Assembly: GCA_949126835.1 (NCBI GenBank)
Contig: OX421495.1
Location: 18,556,079-18,620,078, forward strand
Reading direction: 5' to 3'
Source: Anisus vortex
Lineage: Eukaryota > Mollusca > Gastropoda > Planorbidae
Length of the DNA stretch: 64,000 nt
The translations under genes and the position numbers were made by a program. Below are positions 1 through 12,500 of this stretch, piece after piece; the first letter of the stretch is position 1; the number at the start of each line of letters is the position of its first letter. The notes beneath the pieces are model-generated. The model ran no database searches. It was not told the DNA's origin and saw only the letters and a program-made list of their open reading frames with translations.

Positions 1-579
1 AAAAATTTTCAGTACATTTCAGACAAATTCTGCACACAAACTTTTTAAACAAAATCTATACAGAAATAATTAGTTAAGCGTAAAAAGTGTTTCCTTTTTC
101 TTTAGTTGCATGTAAGAGCTGAAAAAAAACAACCTGCTTTTTGTCAGTCGCAAAGAGTACAAGATAAAAAGCCAGCAATCTCAGCTTTTCTTTTTGCGAA
201 ACAGCGTTTGAAATCTTTGCAAACAATCGTAATGGTAATTAAGACACTTTGCGCCATCAAGTCAAAATAGCGCACTTCAAAAGACTTCTTTTTGTGTTGA
301 CCCACCCTAGAGATAGGAACTTGGGTAGAGACAGGGAAAAAGATGCATTACAAAAACTGTTCCATATGGCTAATGGCTGTGTCGATCAGTCGTTAAAAAT
401 AAATGGCACGCTGTCTTATTTGATTATGTTTACTTTATGCATGATTGAAACTATTTTTTTTTAAAGTTTTCAAATCAGGGATGAATTTTTGAGAAGTTAA
501 AAGGCATTGTAACTATCTAAATTAAGGGTGCGACCTATCCACTGATGCGACCTATACGCGAGTATATACGGTAATTAAA

Positions 580-3500
580 TTAAGACAAAACAGATTTTTT
601 TGTTAAAGTTGAAAAGTGAAGGTGACAGTTCACTTTAAATAAAATCAGACTAACTCTCCCAGTGACGTTTCTGCCTACTGTAGCAACAGATACCACAACT
701 TGACTTCTCATTAAATGAAGGATCAACTGACTGCTTAGTTCCTGGAGGAAGAAAATTGTGCCAGTTAGAACTCGGGAGAACTGTGTTACTGTGGAAGTAA
801 GTGATGTGTGGAGGCAACTCATGTGTGGAGGCAACTGATGTGTGGAGGCAACTGATGTGTGGAGGCAACTGATGTGTGGTGGCAACTCATGTGTGGAGGC
901 AACTCATGTGTGGAGGCAACTCATGTGTGGAGGCAACTGATGTGTGGAGGCAACTGATGTGTGGAGACAACTGGTGTGTGGAGGCAACTGATGTGTGGAG
1001 GCAACTGGTGTGTGGAGGCAACTGATGTGTGGAGGCAACTGATGTGTGGAGACAACTGGTGTGTGGAGGCAACTGATGTGTGGAGACAACTGGTGTGTGG
1101 AGGCAACTGATGTGTGGAGGCAACTCATGTGTGAAGGCAACTCATGTGTGGAGGCAACTGATGTGTGGAGGCAACTGATGTGTGGAGACAACTGGTGTGT
1201 GGAGGCAACTGATGTGTGGAGGCAACTGATGTGTGGAGGCAACTCATGTGTTGAGGCAACTGATGTGTGGAGGCAACTCATATGTGGAGGCAACTGATGT
1301 GTGGAGGCAACTCATGTGTGGAGGCAACTCATATGTGGAGGCAACTGATGTGTGGAGGCAACTCATGTGTGGAGGCAACTCATGTGTGGAGGCAACTGAT
1401 GTGTGGAGGCAACTGATGTGTGGAGGCAACTGATGTGTGGAGGCAACTGATGTGTGGAGGCAACTCATGTGTGGAGGCAACTCATGTGTGGAGGCAACTG
1501 ATGTGTGGAGGCAACTCATGTGTGGAGGCAACTGATGTGTGTAGGCAACTCATGTGTGTAGGCAACTCATGTGTGGAGGCAACTCATGTGTGGAGGCAAC
1601 TCATGTGTGGAGGCAACTCATGTGTGGAGGCAACTCATGTGTGGAGGCAACTGATGTGTGGAGGCAACTGATGTGTGTCAGTAACTGATGTGTGGAGGCA
1701 ACTGATGTGTGGAGGCAACTGATGTGTGGAGGCAACTGATGTGTGGAGGCAACTGATGTGTGGAGGCAACTCATGTGTGGAGGCAACTCATGTGTGTCAG
1801 TAAGTGATGTGCTAAGCCCCCCCCCCCTTCACTCCTGACATTTGTGAAAAACATTTTTTTAATGATTCTTTAGTAACTACTGTGCTATATTTGCAAAGCT
1901 TTTGGTAAATGTTTGTGACACAAAATTTTAGCCCAACTCAACAAAAATCCTGGCTTTGCTCCAGAGTTTAAGTAACTTATGTGTTTTTGTTGTGACTGAT
2001 GTGTGAAATTAATTGATGGGTGAGAGGGAGGTTGAAACTGATGTGTGAAATTAATTGATGGGTGAGAGGGAGGTTGAAACTGATGTGTGAAATTAATTGA
2101 TGGGTGAGAGGGAGGTTGAAACTGATGTGTGAAATTAATTGACGGGTGAGAGGGAGGTTGAAACTGATGTGTGAAATTAATTGATGGGTGAGAGGGAGGT
2201 TGTGACTGATGTGTGAAATTAATTGACGGGTGAGAGGGAGGTTGAAACTGATGTGTGAAATTAATTGATGGGTGAGAGGGAGGTTGAAACTGATGTGTGA
2301 AATTAATTGATGGGTGAGAGGGAGGTTGTGACTGATGTGTGAAATTAATTGATGGGTGAGAGGGAGGTTGAAACTGATGTGTGAAATTAATTGATGGGTG
2401 AGAGGGAGGTTGAAACTGATGTGTGAAATTAATTGACGGGTGAGAGGGAGGTTGAAACTGATGTGTGAAATTAATTGATGGGTGAGAGGGAGGTTGAAAC
2501 TGATGTGTGAAATTAATTGATGGGTGAGAGGGAGGTTGAAACTGATGTGTGAAATTAATTGACGGGTGAGAGGGAGGTTGAAACTGATGTGGAAGTAGCA
2601 GAGGGATGAAGAAAATGATTTTAAAAAACAAATAATAGTAAAGGATGAATACTGACTTATCTATAATTTAAAACAATGTGTTCAAAATTCAATGAAATGC
2701 TATCTAAATATTAATTACCAATGTGTTACCTGAATCACATGTTGGACACAGCAAAATGTGGCTGTACAGTGGCTTGTCTCTCTGCTCAGGTCAGCCAGGA
2801 CTGTCTGGTCAGGGCCAAGCAGCAAGACTGACAATATTGTAGGTGTGATGTCATTCAACTGAAACATAGGAATGGGGAGGACTAATCTCTATTGGATGAT
2901 GGTGTCTATCTGTTCTCAATCAACATACTGACAAATTTGTCATTTATAGTAATCCATTCTATTATATTGTACAAACCTGCCAACCTCTTAGAAGAAAAAC
3001 ATGTTTGGGAAAAAAAGAGGAGGGGGAGTGGGAGAGATCGATGCTAATATGGAAACAATAATTGTAAAAAAAACAACAAAAAAAACTATAAAGAGGATTA
3101 ATTCTTATTTCTGTAGTATTGTAGTATTAGTATTAAAGTAATTGTCACTTTCCAAGCTAATTACTATATGATGTCTCATGAACTTTAAATGATTTTACAA
3201 ATAGCATGTGATCCACAGAATCTGGCATTATGGAAAAATAAACAGACCATGTGAATTTTACAATTGAAATTGGTATTGTCGATTTCTTATGATATTAATG
3301 ACATTGCAGCTGTGTCTATTTATTATTTTGTTTTTTATTTTAGCCGGTTGATTTAAAAATACAAAAAATATTACACTTCCTGCTTTATTATTTTCTGTGT
3401 TGAACTTTTATGATGAGTGAAATTAAGTTACAAATTATAATGTTCTGAAACTGGGATTTTAAGAGTTTCGCTTGAATTATGGGTAAAAAAATATCTGTAA

Positions 3501-6500
3501 AACTCCTATAAAATCTAAAGGGTTGGCAGGTCTGCATTATGCTAACTTCAACAAAGGTTGATAAAAATTTTTCAAACATTCTGAGATGATAGTAAATATG
3601 ATTACTACTGACGTGAGATAGTTACCCAGAGTAACTAAAGGTTTGTAAATAAATTTGTCATTGTATGTAGAATGTCACTCATTAAAAAAATATTGAATTA
3701 AAAAAAAACAACAAAAAAACAACTGAAAATTAACCCTTGCTGACTTATGTCCAGTAGTCTACTCACCACAATGTCCACTTTCAGCCACTGGCCCTGGGTA
3801 AACTGAAAGCTCCCCATTCCCCGGACATGGCCACCTTCATCACGCAGTACAACCTGCATAAAGAAATATTTTTGTGGTAAGCAACAACATTTAACTAGTC
3901 TGTAAAGTAAACAGACAAAATGAGTCACAAAAAGTGTGAAGTAACTTCTAAAAAATGTTGTAATTAAACAATGACCTTCAGTACAACCTTCTTAAAATCA
4001 TCAGTCCTTTAATATTATTCATAGAAAAAAACGAAGCACCTATCAAAAGATGATAAATTGTGATGTAAAAAGTCAATTTCTGCAAAATCAATTTTTATTG
4101 ACTTAGCACATTCTCAAATGGTAATATAATATTAAATGATATATAATAAAATTATGTAAAATCTAACAATATATTATATTGATGAAGAAGATGTAATGAT
4201 ATTATATAATGATAGATAAGATCAAACAAGATAGATAATGATATATATATTTGTTAGATAGGAACTAATGATAAACATATATGATAATAGATAAGATCTA
4301 ATAATAATATAAAAATATATATACACACACACATATATATAAATAGTGATAAGAATTATACAGTCATATAAGATCAAAAAGCTATTGGAGTATACTTACA
4401 TACATGCCCTCCTCCAAATCCCCAACTAAAACATCTTTTTCTTTATCAGTTTTTACGCTAACTGACCTGAGAAATTTGACTGTTGATGAAATAAAGCAAT
4501 TTACAATTGTGTTAAAAAACATAGTCAGCTCAATGGAGAAAAACAAGCGAAAAAAAAAAGCAGTTTGATAGAACTAAACAAATGTTTTGGACCGTTGAAC
4601 ATCGGGGAGGAAAAAAAAAGAAGGGGATGACAGAAATGAAGTTAAAGAATAGTTTTGCAAACCTGTATTTAAAAATGGAATCTGTTGACTGATGTCCACG
4701 GCTGTCAGTAGAACTCCACTGAAGGATGGTGGGACATTAATTTCAATGGGCGGTATACCTGTAGATATTTCATCACTGTATGTTAGTCACAAACTATTTA
4801 CATATCACAGGAGAATACATGGCCAACTAGAAAACAGTGTGATAGTGATAAGAAATGAAGCATTTTACACAGATCAGAATATCCACTGACCAACAAGACT
4901 TGGCCCGACGATCGTGATAGTTTCTATCTCCTCCCTTTCAACATGCAGCACAGCGGATATGTAGGCTCTGTTTTCAATCACAGTCATTCCAATGATACCG
5001 TGAGCGGTCACATGGACAGATTGTAAAGAAGCCTGTTGGGTAGAAGAGCAGGTTTTAAAAAAAAAGAGTAAACATTTACAGTGAACTATAAAAATATGTT
5101 GATTATTTATTACTTGTCACCTGACATCTGTGATAGAAAAATATAGCCAATACAGCCAACATGTAGTACAATCACTAATTAATATTTATATGCCATGTAT
5201 ATTGTGGAGTGGCTGTCCTCCCATCCGGCGCCTCCCCAGGTGACGGATCGGGGAACGCTCGCCATACAAGCTAGTAGGCAAGTATTACATAGAAGTTGTC
5301 ATTTTACAATCTAGTAGGCAAGTATTACATAGAAGTAGTCACTTTACAAGCTAGTAGGCAAGTTTTACATAGAAGTAGTCATTTTACTATCTAGTAGGCA
5401 AGTATTACATAGAAGTAGCCATTTTACAAGCTAGTAGGCAAGTATTACATAGAAGTAGTCATTTTATAAGCTAGTAGACAAGTATTACATAGAAGTAGTC
5501 ATTTTACAAGCTAGTAGGCAAGTATTACATAGAAGTTGTCATTTTACAATCTAGTAGGCAAGTATTACATAGAAGTAGTCATTTTACAAGCTAGTAGGCA
5601 AGTGTTACATAGAAGTAGTCATTTTACAATCTAGTAGGCAAGTATTACATAGAAGTAGTCATTTTACAAGCTAGTAGGCAAGTATTACATAGAAGTAGTC
5701 ATTTTACAATCTAGTAGGCAAGTATTACATAGAAGTAGCCATTTTACAAGCTAGTAGGCAAGTATTACATAGAAGTAGTCATTTTACAATCTAGTAGGCA
5801 AGTATTATATAGAAGTAGTCATTTTACAATCTAGTAGGCAAGTATTACATAGAAGTAGCCATTTTACAAGCTAGTAGGCAAGTATTACATAGAAGTAGTC
5901 ATTTTATAATCTAGTAGACAAGTATTATATAGAAGTAGTCATTTTACAAGCTAGTAGGCAAGTATTACATAGAAGTAGTCATTTTACAATCTAGTAGGCA
6001 AGTATTACATAGAAGTAGTCATTTTACAATCTAGTAGGCAAGAATTACATAGAAGTAGTCATTTTACAAGCTAGTAGGCAAGTATTACATAGAAGTAGTC
6101 ATTTTACAAGCTAGTAGGCAAGTATTACATAGAAGTAGTCATTTTACAAGCTAGTAGGCAAGTATTACATAGAAGTAGTCATTTTACAAGCTAGTAGGCA
6201 AGTATTACATAGAAGTAGTCATTTTACAATCTGGTAGGCAAGTATTACATAGAAGTAGCCATTTTACAAGCTAGTAGGCAAGTATTACATAGAAGTAGTC
6301 ATTTTATAATCTAGTAGACAAGTATTATATAGAAGTAGTAGTTTTACAAGCTAGTAGGCAAGTATTACATATAAGTAGTCATTTTACAAGCTAGTAGGCA
6401 AGTATTACACAGAAGTAGTCATTTTAGAAGCTAATAGGCAAGTATTACATAGAAGTAGTCATTTTACAATCTAGTAGGCAAGTATTACATAGAAGTAGTC

Positions 6501-9500
6501 ATTTTACAATCTAGTAGGCAAGTATTACATAGAAGTAGTCATTTTACAATCTAGTAGGCAAGTATTACATAGAAGTAGTCATTTTACAAGTTAATCCATA
6601 AATGGATGTTGTTGCTGATTTATTTACTCGGGAGAATTGAAACAAAAGACTAACACAGGGTTCAAACTACTGACCATAAAAAATTTGGCAGGCGGTGCAC
6701 ACGGCCCAACAGGAAATGCTGCCAGAGGATCTTCAGTGAGCCCTCCTAAAAATCTCTCAGCGGTCAACCAACCATGTTCACTGTATTTGTCATAAAGTTG
6801 ACCAAGCTGACCTTCAGTAAAGTGCTAATTAAAAGAAATGTAAGAACTCTGATCAAAAACACTTGTCAATATGCCAATTAGGGGATTTCATGTCATATGT
6901 ATTTATCAACTCAAGTTTAATTTACACAAGTCAATGGTTCCAGTTCCAAACTATTTCAGTGAAAAAACTTCCATTCTCATTTTTCCAACCAGTTTGTATC
7001 AAAATGTATGTTATTTCAAGGAGCTTTTCTGGGTCTTGTCAAGCGTCACTGTATTATAAGTATATATTGAGCCTTAGATCTAGCAGCCAAAGGTCAAAAG
7101 AAAAACTTTGGTCATATCACTTTTATTTGTATATAAAAGTTGACACAGTGGTCAGTTTTCATTATCTTCTGAGGACACTGCCAGCAAGGGGATCATTTGA
7201 CCAGCAGAACATTAATTTCTCCAACTCAATATATATACATAAGAACACAAAATGTTAAGGCAAATAGTATTAGCTGCAAAGATGGAACTAAAGATGACCA
7301 ACCTGGCCTATATAAGTTATGTCATCAGCCCAAGATTTCTCTGCGTCAACAATATTTAATACCAAGTTATCTCTCTGAAAAAAAACAAAAAAAAACCATT
7401 TACTTTTTTGTTGTTGAATTCAACATTGGTTTAATTATATTTTTATGAACATTAATTCTTGTAAAACAAATATAAATGCTTTTATAAGTCAATCATTGAT
7501 CTTTGTCTAAAAGGATGATTTTGAATCTAAAGTGACCTGCTATATTTTTTTATAAAGGGTTTCAACCATTTTGTTCTTCAACTTTATTTCTTTTCAATTA
7601 ACTGATTAGAGAATGGAACTGTAGTAGTGATTTTAAATTAATGCATAGATCATTCTATTAATTTAGTTAGATAAAAAAAAATTCAAAATAAAAGCCAAAG
7701 GGTAATTCCCACAAAACAAGGTCCAATGTGTCATGGACTCTAAATTCAAAATAATAGAGCGTTCTCGGTGGGCGTGGCTTAGGTTTTTAGTGACGTATTT
7801 GTGTAAATATAAGAACCCACTTGAGGTACAAATGTAACGTGGTGAAAGTGAAGTTGTTCTTTATTATGCAAAATTCACATCTGAATATTGGCTATCCTAC
7901 TAAAAAATAAGGAGGTAAATAGTAGTATTGTAGATTAATTGATTAATGTGATTAGGCTAGGGCCGGCTAGACCTATTTACACTTTCAATTTCACTTTATA
8001 GGCCTACACTTTTAATGTTTCGTAGGCTAGGCTACGATGTCAAGTGATAGTGTTGGTGAATAGGCTATCTAGTCAAGTCACTAATAGGCTCACATTGTCT
8101 ATGATCTATGTCTATGATAATAATAAAATAGCCTATTTTATTTAACATACATAATACAGCTTAAATCTTAATAAGACTTAAAACACAACACATCATTTAA
8201 AAAGAGCTCGAGCCTATATGAAACTTTATTAATACAGCGGCCATTATTACTTGTACACCATTACAGAAAGTAAACACAAATCACTTGCTTTTTGTCACGT
8301 GATTGCAAACGCCCTATTTCTTGACGCCCTACAACTTACCATAAGCTCTCTGATGTTGTCATCACTCAGATTTCTCCAAACCATGTGGACGGGTTCTCCC
8401 TTTTTCAGCTTCTCCTTCACTGTATCATTCCACAGTACTGTCAAGTTGTGTCTAACTTCAACTCTTTCTATCAAGCCCCTTAAAAAGCAATATGAAAAAG
8501 CAAAGTATCAAAATATTAATTTCATTCTTAATTGATTTCCAAACGACAACCCTGTCGATAATACTAATTATAGTGAATGTTTGTATGTGTCTTTTGTTTC
8601 TTCACTGCATCAACTTACATCTTTGACTGACTTGGTATTTTAATGTGTAAGTCTTTCATCTTGATGTCATATGTTAATTCAGCACCATGACCAGCCTGGA
8701 AAGAATACAATTAAACTTCCTAAAAACAAAGTTTTTCCCATACATCCTTTATTTTATTCATTTTTTGTTGTTGTTTTCCTTTGCCATCCACAAAAGAAAG
8801 AATTAAAAAATTTAAGCTGTTATATAGGATTTAAAAAAATAGGGACAAATATGTCTGCCAGGTGCATTTAATAAGAATTTTAAAATGTGCATAAAAATAT
8901 GTAAATCACCCCCCACTCCCCCACAAAAACTAATTTTTGGAAGTTGGGATGGAGAATGAGGATGTAATGTTTTATCATTGGCAACACATATATGCCAAGT
9001 TTCAGCTCAATAGGATGACAGGAAGTAGGTCAATTAACCTTACAAAACATTTGCCATTCACACAATTTTTTTTTTAGCTTTACAAATGATTTTAAAACAA
9101 GATAAATGAAAATAGAAAAAGGGGACCCACTCAGAAATTGCACATTTTCTTTTTCCTTATATTTATAGCATTCCACTGAATGATAAACATAATAGTGATT
9201 TTTAAAAAATTGACAGAATGGGTGGGGCAGGGGAGTCATTACAAAAAAACAACTTTAAAGGCTAATTTAAAAAAAGAACAACAACAGATTATATAGTATT
9301 AGAACAAAAAAATGTTCTTACTTTTCGTTTAATAAGTTGTACTATCGTTATTTTAAATTTATGAGCCACTCAACAAAGAGTAAATGACAGAATGAAATAG
9401 TATAATTTCTCTTGATACTTTTGTGTAAGATCCCATATTTACCTTAAACATATACTCCGGCCTGTATGGCCAGTCCCCAGGTAGATTTCTAAGGTAATCA

Positions 9501-12500
9501 GCACAAAAAATCATGTCTCTAGTGGAACCAGCAGAAGTGGGACTAAAATATATATATAGATATACATAACAAAATATTGCAGAACAGAATTGCAAAAACA
9601 AAAACAACTTCATTTGCTGCCAACTAAAGAATGCAATCAGACAATTGTTAACTCATGAGAACTTACTTAATTTACTAGAGAAAAGAACAAACATGTACAA
9701 CAACAATTTTTTGAAAGAATGAGAGTTACCTGATCCTGACCCTGGCACAACTGGAGTACACAACACAATCTGTGGCATTTCCTGTCTCATTTGATTGGCC
9801 CACGTCACATAGTTTATTTACTGAATAATTCAAAGAGCACCATTTCTTAACAAATTAATCCAATAATTTTTTTTTTACATTTATCATTATGATGATAAAG
9901 GTGAAAGAGCACATGATGGCTGAAATAAAGGTTAAATCCCAATGAGTGTTTTAGTAAATAATATTGGACCAAGGGATTGTCATGTGGGGCATGGTGGTCT
10001 AAAGGCGTGCTAGAAATGCTGTACCAAGCGTCTTGGGTTCAAATCCTGGTGAAGGCCAGGATTTTTTAAATTTATATGTAGGGTGTCCCTGAGTCTACCC
10101 AGCTGCGACAGGTACCTGATTTAGTTGGGGAATATTGAAGGGCGGCCTGGGCACTGTGCTGGCCACACAATTCTTTGGTTAGCCGTGGCCACAAAAAACT
10201 TGTGAGCACTGTGATAAAATCGGTCAGACGGGGATACATAACTTTTACTTTGCACGCTGGTCATAGGCTCTCTAAGTCAACACATCAGTTGCAGAAACTG
10301 GTAAACATTACTTAACCTACTGTATGACCTACACATTTCTTCACAAATATTTTGAGATGATTTCTGCAAATGTATATTACCTCGACCAGGAATAATCTGT
10401 ATCAGCTGCAGTGTGCAGTCTTGACAGGGTATATCTGGGATCATCACTGTGATGTAATATGTGCTCTCAATGCATATGCCTAAAGGATATTCCTTGCCCT
10501 GAAAATAAATGAGCCAAAAACAACAAACAGGATTATATGTTGTACAATTTTAAACAATGAAAAACAAATTACCTACCCAAAAATTGTAAAATTATACAAG
10601 TACTAGTTTAAAATAAAGCAGAACCAGAAAAACAAAACAGTCTTTAGTATATAAAATGAATATAAATAAATGCATTTAAATATGTGTGAGTGTGTTTGCA
10701 ATTTTACATCATACAGCACTTCATAGGGATCCATGATGAAATGGGGGGGGGGGAGTTAAGCAGCACCCCTCTATTGCATTCACATTCTGGTAAAAACATA
10801 CTATCAACCTATACACATTGGACACCTTCTCGGTAAGATTTATGAACAAGAAACACAAGCACAAAATTAATCTAACATTAACCACTATTTTGGCCATTAA
10901 AAAAAATATATAAATGTCAATTCTCTGGTGTGATCTTCAAACCTTTCAAATTGATAATATAAAGACCAGCATTCAATGCAATATTTCTTATTCACAAATG
11001 AAAGGCAGACCATATAAAAAAAAAAACAGTCTGATGGTCCAAATGAGATACAGTTAAACTGCACAGAATGAATACCATTTTAGTTATAAATATTTTTCTA
11101 TGAATTAAAATGTAGCTTGCTACAGTAGTCACCTTAAAAACAAATTCTCAGTACTACTTTTCAGGATTAGTTCAACCACAATGACAATGAAAATTGAATA
11201 TCATACATTTTATAAAAACATACTCTTGAATGGGCTGAAGAAAAAAGGAAGTTTTTTTTACAGGGAACTAGAGTTGATGTGGGCAAAAACAAGACATACT
11301 TAATTCAATACAATAGAGATTGGGTTGTTTTACTTAGCATTACCACCTGCAGTCATGATTTGTTCATATGGACCTGAATTTCTCAATCCTCTTCACCAGA
11401 CAAATATTATGTATAGATCTAGATAATAAACTTCTGAATTTGTTTTGAAACATGGTTACAAACTAAATAGTTCAATTGAAATTACTTTTTGTGAGCATTC
11501 TTCTGTGACAATTGCCTGGTTATTGTGAGGAATGTGATCCAGTAGAAGACAACTCTGTTCTTCAGTTTCTTCTGGGCCACTTGTTGAGTTTGTTGTGCCA
11601 TTCGAGTGTTTGTGAGGCTTGCTATTCTCAAGTAAAACTATACGGAATGGAGAATCTGAAAAACAAATATGGACTAAGTATGTAACCTTGAATCAGGTAC
11701 CGGTATTTTGGTTCAAGATCCTTTTTTAATACCATTTTCAAACTATGGACTAGCAGCAGCATTCTCTCAATATCATGTTTGCTCGCTATCTCAGAACTTA
11801 TGTTTTAGTTTTCAAGCTAATCACTTATAAAGCATCAAAACTCTATTTTTTTTATATTTGCTGCATTATTCTTCTACTGTATTTATCAATTGCTACATGT
11901 ACACATTTATACACTTTCATATCATTATGTTTAAAAGCATGACTTTAGTACTTAGAGTGATTTGTAATTCTCATACATTTTCCTTGTGATGTCAATTGGT
12001 GGGTAGTGCAACTTCTGAATTACACAACATTAAAAAAAAAAGCTTTCACCACTACCTAGTTGAAACTTAGTTTCTTCAAATCTGATTGTGAAAGGTCCTG
12101 GAGTAATAGTTAGTACATCCTCATTGGTGGCTCCTTCAATCTTGTCACATGCAGTATCCAGCTAAAAAAAAATGCAAAGAAATTGTTAAATACAGTATAG
12201 AATAATATTCTTATATAAGTCAAATTTCTTTATGTAACTATGATAAATTGCAATAGTTTGAGTTAATAAAATATGTCAACTAACGAGAGTTCAGAATAGA
12301 CTCTAGCATTTAAGTAAATTACGTTACATTTTTTGTATAAAGAAAAGTTCCACAAATTGTTTTTGTTTAATATTAATAGATTAACTTTCATATATATGAA
12401 ATAAATACTGAGCCTGCTCTAGATAACCTGCTATAAGATTAAGTAATCTGGAAGGGTTTATTTTTGCATTATCCAATTTATCATATCACAAAACCTTAAT

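Noticed and set aside
887..1786. Several long frames through the 17-bp array (for example histidine/cysteine-rich peptides)
   Set aside because: They are periodic by-products of the minisatellite on both strands and lie in an intron.
1885..2631. 248-residue minus frame with a 14-residue repeat (INFTHQFQPPSHP-type)
   Set aside because: It looks like a structural repeat protein but comes from the 42-bp array inside an intron, with no splice link to the gene's exons.
9980..10060. tRNA gene
   Set aside because: Only A and B boxes are kept, the stems do not fold properly, and the same head with its body recurs at other loci, so it is a SINE.
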